Assembly (NCBI RefSeq): GCF_025854275.1
Contig: NZ_CP107567.1
Coordinates: 5,642,001-5,706,000, forward strand
Length of the DNA: 64,000 nucleotides
Direction: 5' to 3'
From: Streptomyces peucetius
Lineage (GTDB): Bacteria; Actinomycetota; Actinomycetes; Streptomycetales; Streptomycetaceae
Shown: one piece after another, positions 35,498-43,650 of the stretch
How positions within the stretch are numbered: position 1 is the stretch's first letter
Layout: the number at the start of each line of letters is the position of its first letter
Translations under genes and position numbers: made by a program
Notes under the pieces: generated by a model
Database searches by the model: none
Seen by the model: only the letters and a program-made list of their open reading frames with translations
Told to the model about the DNA's origin: nothing

Positions 35498-36223
35498 TCA
35501 GGCGGTGTCGCCGCAGCTCTTGGCGACGGTGCGCCTGACCCAGTAGGTCATGCCGAAGGTGCCGGCCAGCAGCACCGGGAACGCGACGGCGAAGTCGAGG
35601 TTGTGGCTGTAGTACGCGGTCAGGATCACGGCTGTGACCGTCAGCCAGCCCACACTCGCGATCCACCCCTTGACGCCGATGTACCAGGAACGTGCGGGGC
35701 GGGCGGGCAGCGCGTCGAGTGTGGCGGTCGGTCCCGCGCTCGCCGCCCGCGGGCGTTTGAAATACGCGTAGAAGAACCACTCGCCGCACGGCTCCCAGCC
35801 TTCCGGGACGAGCCTGCCGAGCACCTCGTCGCGCTGCTTGCCGCCCACGATCTCGCGGCGGTACTCCCAGCGGAGCGCCGTGCCGCGCGGTCGCCGGCAC
35901 ACGAACCGGCCGAGCGCGTCCAGCCGTTCCACCTCCCAGCCCTGGTCGCCGTGGGCCGAGAGCAGTCTGCGGTCGTTGTAGACGTCCGCCGTCCAGGTCC
36001 AGGTCTCCGCCGCCTCGGGCGGTCCGGCCGCCTCGGGCGCGGTGCCGCCCAGAGCCGCCGCGAAGTCGGCGGCCGGGCCGAACTCCTCCTCGGGCGTGGT
36101 GCCCGTCTCGGCCAGATACGCGGTCAGATCGACGACGGTTGCGGCTGCCCGGTCCTCGGGGACGTGTGCCGCGCGAAGGGCGGCGGCGAGTTCCTCGAAG
36201 TAGCCGGTGTGGTCTGTGGTCAT
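35498..36223 (-). CDS. Membrane protein with HAAS-like N-terminus, partner of PadR regulator
   Basis: This 241-residue protein has an N-terminal 55 residues (YFEELAAALRAAHVPEDRAAATVVDLTAYLAETGTTPEEEFGPAADFAAAL) that resemble the small helical HAAS domain often encoded beside PadR regulators. The middle part (WEVERLDALGRFVCRRPRGTALRWEYRREIVGGKQRDEVLGRLVPEGWEPCGEWFFYAYFKRP) resembles DUF2812-type domains. Two C-terminal membrane segments follow (WIASVGWLTVTAVILTAYYS; FAVAFPVLLAGTFGMTYWV). Its ATG overlaps the PadR stop (ATGA), so translation is coupled. I read it as a membrane signalling partner whose level is set by PadR; this is inference. Confidence 0.82.
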   Translation of the reverse strand: MTTDHTGYFEELAAALRAAHVPEDRAAATVVDLTAYLAETGTTPEEEFGPAADFAAALGGTAPEAAGPPEAAETWTWTADVYNDRRLLSAHGDQGWEVERLDALGRFVCRRPRGTALRWEYRREIVGGKQRDEVLGRLVPEGWEPCGEWFFYAYFKRPRAASAGPTATLDALPARPARSWYIGVKGWIASVGWLTVTAVILTAYYSHNLDFAVAFPVLLAGTFGMTYWVRRTVAKSCGDTA

Positions 36224-36558
36224 CTCGTTCCCCCTGTGGACAGCTGGATCCTGACGGCGGTGTGGAAGTCGGTCCAGGCCTCGCTCTCGGCTGCGAGGTG
36301 CTCCCGGCCCCGGTCGGTGAGCCGGTAGTAGCGGCGCCCGGGTCCGCGCTCGGCGGCCCTGAACTCGCCCACCACGAGCCCGGCTTCCTCGAGACGGTTG
36401 AGCACCGGATAGAGCGTGCCGCCCTTGATCTGACCGAGTCCCGCTTCGGCGAGAGCCTTGGAGATCTCGTAGCCGTAGCTCTCGCCCGGCGTGAGGCAGG
36501 AAAGGACGAGCAGGTCGAGTACGCCCTTGAGCCAGCTGGATCTGCGGTCTGCGGCCAT
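36220..36558 (-). CDS. PadR-family transcriptional regulator
   Basis: This 112-residue winged-helix repressor has the PadR signature LKGVLDLLVLSCLTPGESYGYEISKALAEAGLGQIKGGTLYPVLNRLEEAGLVVGEFRAAERGPGRRYYRLTDRGREHLAAESEAW. There is no large effector domain, as usual. It starts at ATG 36558 and its stop overlaps the next gene. It probably represses its own operon; the AT-richer upstream region holds two direct CTAGGT copies (36578-36583 and 36595-36600), which may be part of its site or promoter. Confidence 0.95.
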   Translation of the reverse strand: MAADRRSSWLKGVLDLLVLSCLTPGESYGYEISKALAEAGLGQIKGGTLYPVLNRLEEAGLVVGEFRAAERGPGRRYYRLTDRGREHLAAESEAWTDFHTAVRIQLSTGGTR

Positions 36559-36847
36559 GGCTGTATTTCATCACCAGCTAGGTAGGAATGCAATCTAGGT
36601 GGCTGTGCTGACGCTTCGCCGGTTTCCGCCGGCCCCGGCGATGATCGCGTCTCAGATAGTAGGAAGTCCGAGTAATTGTGGAGACAGCTCGGCCCGACTG
36701 TCCTACGTTTGTGGGAGCCGAACGTCTCGCTCGATCCAGCGAATGGCGGTCGCGAGCCCGTGCCCCCGTGCAGGCAACCCCTGCGGCACCGCTCCCCGCC
36801 CCTTCCGGCGCCTCGAAATCTCTTCTGATCTCAAGGAGTCGATCACC

Positions 36848-36976
36848 ATGACCGCTGTGACCGTCCGCCGAGTCCGCCACGCCTCCCGCACCACCGAGTC
36901 CGACCGCAGGAACGCCGCCGCGGCCCTGCAGCGCGCCCTCGACCGCCGGGACAACGGCGGCTCCACCGGCCACTGA
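36848..36976 (+). CDS. Small basic protein upstream of leuB (42 residues)
   Basis: The frame MTAVTVRRVRHASRTTESDRRNAAAALQRALDRRDNGGSTGH starts at ATG 36848 with AAGGAG 9 bases upstream. The product is basic and probably one long helix. The longer frame that extends upstream to 36599 lacks a ribosome binding site and has a different composition. It ends 85 bases before leuB. I cannot give a function; it may be co-transcribed with leuB. Confidence 0.7.
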   Translation: MTAVTVRRVRHASRTTESDRRNAAAALQRALDRRDNGGSTGH

Positions 36977-37061
36977 TACGAACGCGCGCCGGACACCGGG
37001 GCGGTCGTCCGCATCGTGGACATTGCATGTCAATGAATGGGACGGGGAGTAGGGTGCCGAC

Positions 37062-38105
37062 ATGTCTCGCAGCATCAATCTCGCAGTTGTCCCCGGTGAC
37101 GGCATCGGCCAGGAGGTCGTGGCGCAGGGCCTGAAGGTCCTTGCCGCGGTCCTGCCTCAGGATGTGAAGCTGGACACCAAGGAGTACGACCTCGGCGCCC
37201 GGCGCTGGCACCGCACCGGAGAGACTCTCCCCGACGCGGAGCTCGACTCCCTCAAGGGCCATGACGCGATCCTCCTCGGCGCCATCGGCGACCCGTCGGT
37301 GCCGTCCGGTGTGCTGGAGCGCGGTCTGCTGCTGAAGCTGCGGTTCGCGTTCGACCACTACGTCAACCTGCGTCCGTCGAAGCTGTTCCCGAACACGGCC
37401 ACCCCGCTGGCCGGCCGGCCGGACATCGACTTCGTCGTCGTCCGCGAGGGCACCGAGGGCCCGTACACGGGCAACGGCGGCTCCCTGCGCACCGGCACCC
37501 CCGCCGAGGTCGCCACCGAGGTCAGCCTCAACACCGCGTACGGCGTGGAGCGCGTCGTCCGCGACGCGTACGAGCGGGCGAACTCCCGCCCCCGCAAGAA
37601 GCTGACGCTCGTCCACAAGAACAACGTCCTCGTGTACGCGGGCCACATGTGGAAGAACATCTTCGACAAGGTCGGCCAGGAGTACCCCGAGGTCACCACC
37701 GACTATCTGCACGTCGACGCCGCGACGATCTTCTTCGTCACCCAGCCGGAGCGCTTCGACGTCATCGTCACCGACAATCTCTTCGGTGACATCCTCACCG
37801 ACCTCGCCGCTGCCGTGACCGGCGGCATCGGCCTGGCCGCCTCCGGCAACATCAACCCGACGGGTGAATTCCCGTCGATGTTCGAGCCTGTGCACGGCTC
37901 CGCGCCCGACATCGCGGGCACCGGCAAGGCCGACCCCACCGCGACCATCCTCTCCGTCTCCCTGCTGCTGCGGCACCTGGGGTACGAGAACGAGGCCGTC
38001 CGCATCGAGGACGCGGTCGCCGCCGACCTGGCGGAGCGCACCTCCGACACCGTCCGCACGACGGACGAGATCGGCGACGCTCTCGCGGTACGAGTAGCGA
38101 GCTGA
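37062..38105 (+). CDS. leuB: 3-isopropylmalate dehydrogenase
   Basis: This 347-residue NAD-dependent beta-decarboxylating dehydrogenase acts in leucine synthesis. Seen: [23 protein letters not shown] at the start, the [12 protein letters not shown] substrate loop, the [26 protein letters not shown] segment, [47 protein letters not shown] (metal Asp residues) and [34 protein letters not shown] (cofactor). Short actinobacterial form. ATG 37062 has GGGGAGTAGGG upstream. It precedes ilvE, but a terminator separates them. Confidence 0.97.
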   Translation: MSRSINLAVVPGDGIGQEVVAQGLKVLAAVLPQDVKLDTKEYDLGARRWHRTGETLPDAELDSLKGHDAILLGAIGDPSVPSGVLERGLLLKLRFAFDHYVNLRPSKLFPNTATPLAGRPDIDFVVVREGTEGPYTGNGGSLRTGTPAEVATEVSLNTAYGVERVVRDAYERANSRPRKKLTLVHKNNVLVYAGHMWKNIFDKVGQEYPEVTTDYLHVDAATIFFVTQPERFDVIVTDNLFGDILTDLAAAVTGGIGLAASGNINPTGEFPSMFEPVHGSAPDIAGTGKADPTATILSVSLLLRHLGYENEAVRIEDAVAADLAERTSDTVRTTDEIGDALAVRVAS

Positions 38106-38146
38106 CCCGCCGGACACCGATTCCGGGGCGTCCCCGGACACCCCAG

Positions 38147-38188
38147 AAGCCGCCGGGTCGCAATCTCCCACCGCGCCCGGCGGCTTTT
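38147..38188 (+). terminator. Rho-independent terminator after leuB
   Basis: AAGCCGCCGGG (38147-38157) pairs perfectly with CCCGGCGGCTT (38176-38186), and the right arm runs into TTTT. It starts 42 bases after the leuB stop. Confidence 0.9.
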
Positions 38189-38366
38189 CCTGTGCGGCCC
38201 CCGGGTGCCACCATCGAATCCTGGGCCGCATTCACGCCGTTCCCTGCACGGTCACCCACGGGCGATAATCGGACGTGGACCGTGGTGGTGCACGGCGATG
38301 CTCGGACGTCCAAGCAGTCGGCGTGAGCGCGGTCCGTCACAACAACCGGTGAAGGACACTGCACTC

Positions 38367-39473
38367 ATGACGACGCCCACGATCGAGCTCAAGCCCTCCT
38401 CGCACCCGCTGTCCGACGCGGAGCGTGAGGCGATCCTGGCCAATCCGGGATTCGGCCGCCACTTCACCGACCACATGGTGACGATCAAGTGGACGGAGGG
38501 GCGTGGCTGGCACGACGGCCAGCTCGTTCCGTACGGGCCGCTGTCCATGGACCCGGCCAACATGACCCTGCACTACGCGCAGGAGATCTTCGAGGGCCTC
38601 AAGGCGTACCGCCGCCCCGACGGCTCCGTCGCCACCTTCCGCCCCGAGGCCAACGCCGAGCGCTTCCAGCGTTCCGCGCGCCGCCTGGCGATGCCCGAGC
38701 TGCCGGTCGACACCTTCATCGCCGCCTGCGACGCGCTGGTCCAGCAGGACAAGGGCTGGGTCCCGGCCCACGGCGGCGAGGAGTCGCTCTACCTGCGCCC
38801 GTTCATGATCGCGAGCGAGGTCGGCCTCGGTGTGAAGCCGGCCAACGAGTACCTCTTCATCGTCATCGCCTCTCCGGCCGGCGCCTACTTCCCGGGCGGC
38901 GTCAAGCCCGTCTCGATCTGGCTCTCCGAGGACCGGGTCCGCGCCGTCCCCGGCGGCATGGGCGACGCCAAGACCGGCGGCAACTACGCCGCGTCCCTTC
39001 TCGCTCAGGCCGAGGCCGCGCAGCAGGGCTGCGACCAGGTCGCCTACCTCGACGCCGTCGAGCACAAGTGGGTCGAGGAACTGGGGGGCATGAACCTGTG
39101 CTTCGTCTACGAGACCGGCTCCGGCGGTGACCTCAGGATCGTCACCCCCGAGCTCACGGGCTCGCTGCTCGCCGGCATCACCCGCGACTCGCTCCTCACC
39201 CTGGCCAAGGACCTCGGTTACGGGTCGGAGGAGAGCCGCATCTCCATCGACCAGTGGCAGGCCGACACCGAGAACGGCACGCTGAAGGAGGTCTTCGCCT
39301 GCGGCACGGCCGCGGTGATCACCCCCGTCGGCACGGTCAAGTCCGCCCGCGGGGAGTGGCAGCAGTCCGGTGGGCAGCCGGGCGAGGTCACGATGAAGTT
39401 GCGCAAGGCGCTGCTGGACATCCAGACGGGCAAGGCGGAGGACGTCCACGGCTGGACGCACGAACTGGCCTGA
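38367..39473 (+). CDS. ilvE: Branched-chain amino acid aminotransferase
   Basis: This 368-residue fold-type IV PLP enzyme makes Val, Leu and Ile from their 2-oxoacids and also degrades them. Seen: [83 protein letters not shown], the PLP-lysine in [46 protein letters not shown], and the C-terminal [13 protein letters not shown]. The length fits the II-type (BCAT II) group used by actinobacteria. ATG 38367 has GAAGGA upstream. Its end converges on the frameshifted permease; a long hairpin sits between. Confidence 0.97.
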   Translation: MTTPTIELKPSSHPLSDAEREAILANPGFGRHFTDHMVTIKWTEGRGWHDGQLVPYGPLSMDPANMTLHYAQEIFEGLKAYRRPDGSVATFRPEANAERFQRSARRLAMPELPVDTFIAACDALVQQDKGWVPAHGGEESLYLRPFMIASEVGLGVKPANEYLFIVIASPAGAYFPGGVKPVSIWLSEDRVRAVPGGMGDAKTGGNYAASLLAQAEAAQQGCDQVAYLDAVEHKWVEELGGMNLCFVYETGSGGDLRIVTPELTGSLLAGITRDSLLTLAKDLGYGSEESRISIDQWQADTENGTLKEVFACGTAAVITPVGTVKSARGEWQQSGGQPGEVTMKLRKALLDIQTGKAEDVHGWTHELA

Positions 39474-39482
39474 CGCACGGTG

Positions 39483-39531
39483 GCCTCAAACGCCGGCGAG
39501 GCTGCTTTGCGGCCTCGCCGGCGTTTGAGGC
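39483..39531. terminator. Bidirectional hairpin; copy of a dispersed repeat
   Basis: GCCTCAAACGCCGGCGAGGC (39483-39502) and its exact reverse complement (39512-39531) form a 20-base stem with a 9-base loop between the convergent ilvE and permease genes. The same 20-mer occurs once, unpaired, at 45798-45817. It probably stops both transcripts. Confidence 0.85.
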
Positions 39532-39547
39532 GCGGGGTTCGGTGGGG

Positions 39548-39640
39548 GTCCCCCCAGGCCGCCAGGCCTAGGGGGAGGAGCCCCCGGGAGCGGGTCCGGG
39601 CGGAGCCGGGTTCGGGAAGGGGCGGGGTGGGGGAATCCGC
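39548..39640. repeat. Mosaic intergenic repeat (copy A)
   Basis: The G-rich stretch with GGTCCGGGCGGAGCCGGGTT and GGGAAGGGGCGGGGTGGGG is the reverse complement of a stretch at about 45710-45755 and resembles 46080-46125. It lies in the gap between ilvE and the permease remnant. Confidence 0.6.
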
Positions 39641-39652
39641 GCACCCCCCGGG

Positions 39653-41079
39653 TCACGTCACGGCGGGCTCCCGCACCGCGTCGCCCTCCGCGCCCACCGC
39701 CCCCGCCGCCGGCACGCGAAGCGCGGCGTACGCGAGGCCGCCCACCAGCCCGGACAGGACGAAGCTGCAGTCCACCCCGCCGGTCAGGGCGAGCAGCGGG
39801 CCCTCGTAGAGCGGGGTGGAGACGGCCGCCAGCCCCACCGCGGCGCCGAGCGCCCACGAGAGCGTCGCCCGCGGGTTCCAGCCGGCGCGGAACCAGTAGG
39901 CGCCGCCCCGTGCGCGGCGGTTGTAGACCTGAAGGGCCTCCGCGTCGTACGCGCCGCCGCAGCGGACGTGCGCGGTCAGCGTGATCACCGCCCACGGCGT
40001 GCCGACCGCGGTGAGCAGCAGCACGAACGAGGTCATGACCGACTGCGCGCTCCACACGAAGTGGCCGAGGAAGACGAACGCGGTCGCCACCACGGCCACC
40101 ACCAGGGTGGCCCGGGTGCGGGTGGCGCGGGGCAGGATGGCGTCGAGGTCGAGCCCCATCGAGTAGAGCATCAGCCCCGCGTTGCCGACCGATCCGGCCG
40201 CGGCGGCGAGCAGCAGCGGGACGAGGTACCACGCGGGGGACGCGGCGACCAGGGGCCCGGCGTAGTCGAGCCCGGCGCGGGCCGCCAGGGCCGTGTACGT
40301 ACCGAAGAGCTGGGGGACGAGGAGCCCGGCCACGAGCCCCAGGCAGGTGGCGCCGAGCACTCGCCGCGAGCTGTGGCGCAGCGGCGAGATGTAGCGGGTG
40401 TAGTCGCCGAGGAGGGTGATGAAGGCGATCGGCCCGCTGAGGCCGGCGGCCACGGCGGACAGCACCCAGGTCGGCCAGAACGAGCCGAGCAGGTACGGGG
40501 TGTCCGGCGGCGCGGCCGTGGTGAGGCGGGCGCGTAGGCGACGATGCCCAGCAGCAGGAGCGCGGTCATGCCGACGGCCAGGACCTTGCTGAGGCGCAGC
40601 AGCAGCCGGTATCCGTACACGGCACCGACGACGGTGCAGGCGGCGAGCAGTGCGTAGACGAGTGTGTGGGCGACGCCGCCGGTGGGCAGGCCGACGAGAC
40701 GCGCCAGCGTGCCGATCATGACGTCGCCGCCGATCCACAGCGTCAGGGCGGTGTAACCGAGCGAGAGCAGCAGGCCGACGACGGAGCCCACCAGACGGCC
40801 GCGCACCCCGAACGCGGCGCCGCTGGAGGTCGACAGGTTGGTCGCGGTGCGCAGCGAGACGAGGGCCAGCGGTGCGGTGACGACCACGCCGACGAGCGTG
40901 CCGGCGACGACGGAGGTGACGGACGGCCACAGGCCGAGCCCGAAGGAGACCGGCAGCCAGCCGAAGACGATCACCCCCAGGCAGAGGTTCGACCCCAGCA
41001 GGATGGCTACGAGATCTCGCGGACTGCTGGTGCGCTCCGCCTCGGGGATGGTGTCGACTCCGCGCTGTTCCACCGGCAT
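39653..41079 (-). pseudogene. NCS1-type nucleobase/allantoin permease, frameshifted
   Basis: The gene reads as a cytosine/purine or allantoin permease (NCS1, about 12 membrane segments) only if two frames are joined. The first frame, from ATG 41079, gives MPVEQRGVDTIPEAERTSSPRDLVAILLGSNLCLGVIVFGW... to GIVAYAP. The second continues RLTTAAPPDTPYLLGSFWPTWVLSAVAAGLSGPIAFITLLGDYTRYIS to the stop at 39653. The junction is at about 40526-40535, and the arithmetic of the two frames needs one missing base, most simply a C in a short C-run. This may be a real loss or a sequencing error. No slippery heptamer is visible. Divergent from the urease genes; it presumably imported their substrate source. Confidence 0.82.
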
Positions 41080-41101
41080 GGGCTGCCCCTACCTTTCGCA
41101 G

Positions 41102-41118
41102 TTTGAGTGACGCTCTAA
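41102..41118. promoter_or_regulatory. Operator-like site 1, TTTGAGTGACGCTCTAA
   Basis: First of three related 17-base imperfect dyads in the permease-urease divergent promoter; 15 of 17 positions match site 3. It lies 23 bases before the permease start. Confidence 0.65.
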
Positions 41119-41134
41119 TTGAACGCTGCTCAAT
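41118..41134. promoter_or_regulatory. Operator-like site 2, ATTGAACGCTGCTCAAT
   Basis: Second site, abutting site 1; a dyad with perfect 5-base arms and 11 of 17 matches to site 1. Confidence 0.55.
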
Positions 41135-41185
41135 GTGAGCCATGCCTCGTCCTAAGTCAATGGTTTCGTTCGCCGGTAAGCATTG

Positions 41186-41202
41186 TTAGAGTGACGCTCA
41201 AA
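41186..41202. promoter_or_regulatory. Operator-like site 3, TTAGAGTGACGCTCAAA
   Basis: Third site, ending 3 bases before the GGAGG ribosome binding site (41206-41210) of the urease gamma-beta gene. It is close to site 1 (15/17), suggesting that one repressor controls both directions; the TetR regulator at 45053 is the nearest candidate. Confidence 0.65.
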
Positions 41203-41219
41203 TCTGGAGGTGTGGTGAC

Positions 41220-41909
41220 GTGCGACTGACCCCGACCGAGCGCGACCGGTTGCTGCTGTTCGGCGCCGCCGAGCTGGCGCGGGCACGCAGAGCCCGTGGT
41301 CTGCGGCTCAATGTCCCCGAGGCGACAGCCCTCATCGCGGACACCGTCTGCGAGGCGGCCCGCGACGGCCGCAGGCTCGCCGAGGCCATCGAGGCGGCCC
41401 GCTCGGTCCTCGGGCCGGACGACGTCCTTCCGGGCGTCGCGGACGTGGTGACCGAGGTCCATGTGGAGGCCGTCTTCGACGACGGGTCCCGGCTCGCGGT
41501 CGTCTCCGACCCGATCGGCGCGGGCTCGGGGCAGGGCGCCCCCGGCGCGCTGCTGCCCGGACCGGCCCACGACGAGCCCGCCGCCGTTCGTACCCTGACC
41601 GTGCGCAACACCGCGACCGTGCCTGTCAGCGTCACCTCGCACTTCCACTTCTTCGAAGCCAATCCGCGTCTCCGCTTCGACCGTGCAGCGGCCTACGGCA
41701 TGCGCCTCGCCGTCCCGGCCGGCTCCTCGGTCCGCTTCGACCCGGGCGGCGAGGCGGAGGTCGGCCTCGTCCCCATGGGCGGCGACCGGATCGCGATCGG
41801 CTTCGCCGGCCTCGTCGACGGACCACTCGACGCCCCCGGCGCCAAGGAAGAAGCCCTCCGCAGGGCCGCCGCCTGCGGCTACCTGGGGACGGAAGGAGCG
41901 GCCCGATGA
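41220..41909 (+). CDS. Urease gamma-beta fusion subunit
   Basis: This 229-residue protein joins UreA and UreB. Residues 1-100 (MRLTPTERDRLLLFGAAELARARRARGLRLNVPEATALIADTVCEAARDG...MTEVHVEAVFDDG type) match urease gamma; residues about 105-229 match urease beta (TLTVRNTATVPVSVTSHFHFFEANPRLRFDRAAAYGMRLAVPAGSSVRFDPG). Such fusions are known. The subunit scaffolds the alpha chain. GTG 41220 has GGAGG 9 bases upstream, and the stop overlaps the ureC start (ATGA). No nickel accessory genes (ureD, E, F, G) are in the window, so maturation must rely on genes elsewhere. Confidence 0.93.
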   Translation: MRLTPTERDRLLLFGAAELARARRARGLRLNVPEATALIADTVCEAARDGRRLAEAIEAARSVLGPDDVLPGVADVVTEVHVEAVFDDGSRLAVVSDPIGAGSGQGAPGALLPGPAHDEPAAVRTLTVRNTATVPVSVTSHFHFFEANPRLRFDRAAAYGMRLAVPAGSSVRFDPGGEAEVGLVPMGGDRIAIGFAGLVDGPLDAPGAKEEALRRAAACGYLGTEGAAR

Positions 41910-43639
41910 GCAGGCCCACCCGCCACCACGACCACGACCGCCCCATCCCCCGCCGCATGGACCCGCACGAGTACGCATCCGTGCACGGGCCCCGCGCGGG
42001 GGACCGGGTCGTTCTCGGCGACTCCGGGCTCGTCGTCCGGGTCGAGTCCGACGCGCAGAAGCCCGGCGACGAGTTCCTCGCCGGCTTCGGCAAGACCGCA
42101 CGCGACGGCCTGCACCTCAAGGCCGCCGCCGTCCGGGAGACCTGCGACGTCGTCATCAGCAACGTCCTGGTGATCGACGCCGTGCAGGGCATCCGCAAGG
42201 TCTCCATCGGCATCCGGGAAGGCCGTATCCACGCGATCGGCCGGGCCGGCAACCCGGACACCCTCGACGGCGTCGACGTCGTCGTCGGCACCGGCACGTC
42301 GATCGTCTCCGGCGAGGGCCTGATCGCCACGGCGGGCGCCGTCGACACCCATGTCCATCTGCTCTCCCCGCGGATCATGGAGGCGTCGCTGGCGTCCGGC
42401 GTCACCACCGTCATCGGCCAGGAGTTCGGCCCCGTGTGGGGTGTCGGCGTCAACTCGCCGTGGGCGCTGAAGCACGCCTTCAACGCCTTCGACGCCTGGC
42501 CCGTCAACATCGGCTTCCTGGCGCGCGGTTCGTCCTCCGACCCGGCGCCGCTCGTCGAGGCCCTCGCCGAGGGCGGCGCGTCCGGGTTCAAGGTCCACGA
42601 GGACATGGGCGCGCACACCCGGGCCCTCGACACCGCGCTGCGGGTCGCCGAGGAGCACGACGTCCAGGTCGCGCTGCACAGCGACGGCCTCAACGAATGC
42701 CTGTCCGTCGAGGACACCCTGCGCGTCCTCGACGGCCGGACGATCCACGCCTTCCACATCGAGGGCTGCGGCGGCGGGCACGTGCCGAACGTCCTCAAGA
42801 TGGCGGGCGTGCCGAACGTCATCGGCTCCTCCACCAATCCCACCCTGCCCTTCGGCCGGGACGCCGTCGCCGAGCACTACGGCATGATCGTCTCCGTCCA
42901 CGACCTCAAGACCGACCTCCCCGGCGACGCCGCCATGGCCCGCGACCGCATCCGTTCCGGGACGATGGGCGCGGAGGACGTGCTGCACGACCTCGGCGCG
43001 ATCGGCATCACGTCGTCCGACGCGCAGGGCATGGGACGCGCGGGCGAGACCGTACGGCGCACCTTCGCCATGGCCGGGAAGATGAAGGCCGAGCTCGGCC
43101 CCATGGAGGGCGACGGGGCGCACGACGACAACGCACGCGTCCTGCGCTACATCGCCAAGCTGACCGTCAACCCGGCCCTGGCCCACGGCCTCGCGAACGA
43201 GATCGGCTCCATCGAGGTCGGCAAGATGGCCGACATCGTGCTGTGGCGGCCCGAGTTCTTCGGCGCGAAGCCGCAGCTGGTGCTGAAGTCCGGTTTCCCC
43301 GCGTACGGGGTGGTCGGCGACCCGAACGCGGCGACGGACACCTGCGAACCGCTCGTCCTCGGGCCCCAGTTCGGCGCCTATGGGGCCACGCCGGCCGACA
43401 TCTCGGTCGCCTTCGTGGCACAGGCGGCGGTGGACTGCGGCTCCGACCTGATGCCGACCCGGCGACGCCGGGTCGCCGTACGCGGCACGCGTGGCATCGG
43501 GCCCCGCGACCTGCTGCTCAACTCCCGCCTCGGGGACGTGTCCGTGGACGGCCGCAGCGGCCTGGTCACCCTCGACGGGAACCCGATCCGCTCCGAGCCC
43601 GCCGAGTCGATCTCCCTCAACCGCCTCTACTTCCTCTGA
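41906..43639 (+). CDS. Urease alpha subunit, divergent paralogue
   Basis: This 577-residue nickel amidohydrolase keeps all metal ligands: VDTHVH (His149, His151), GFKVHED (Lys229, to be carbamylated, and His231), ALHSDGLNE (His258), FHIEGCGGGH (His284) and SSDAQGMG (Asp372). The catalytic flap His332 and Arg348 are kept. The flap Cys (Cys319 in Klebsiella aerogenes numbering) is Val331, the Ala before MGR is Gly, and the stretch after GVTTVIG (QEFGPVWGVGVNSPWALKH) differs strongly from normal ureases, as does HEDMG for HEDWG. It therefore looks like an active enzyme, perhaps with an altered substrate. It overlaps the gamma-beta gene by 4 bases and is followed by agmatine deiminase after 11 bases. 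Confidence 0.92.
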   Translation: MSRPTRHHDHDRPIPRRMDPHEYASVHGPRAGDRVVLGDSGLVVRVESDAQKPGDEFLAGFGKTARDGLHLKAAAVRETCDVVISNVLVIDAVQGIRKVSIGIREGRIHAIGRAGNPDTLDGVDVVVGTGTSIVSGEGLIATAGAVDTHVHLLSPRIMEASLASGVTTVIGQEFGPVWGVGVNSPWALKHAFNAFDAWPVNIGFLARGSSSDPAPLVEALAEGGASGFKVHEDMGAHTRALDTALRVAEEHDVQVALHSDGLNECLSVEDTLRVLDGRTIHAFHIEGCGGGHVPNVLKMAGVPNVIGSSTNPTLPFGRDAVAEHYGMIVSVHDLKTDLPGDAAMARDRIRSGTMGAEDVLHDLGAIGITSSDAQGMGRAGETVRRTFAMAGKMKAELGPMEGDGAHDDNARVLRYIAKLTVNPALAHGLANEIGSIEVGKMADIVLWRPEFFGAKPQLVLKSGFPAYGVVGDPNAATDTCEPLVLGPQFGAYGATPADISVAFVAQAAVDCGSDLMPTRRRRVAVRGTRGIGPRDLLLNSRLGDVSVDGRSGLVTLDGNPIRSEPAESISLNRLYFL

Positions 43640-43650
43640 GGATGCCTTCG

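Noticed and set aside
40520..40540. Programmed frameshift in the permease
   Set aside because: No slippery heptamer or downstream pseudoknot is visible; a lost base in a C/G run is simpler.
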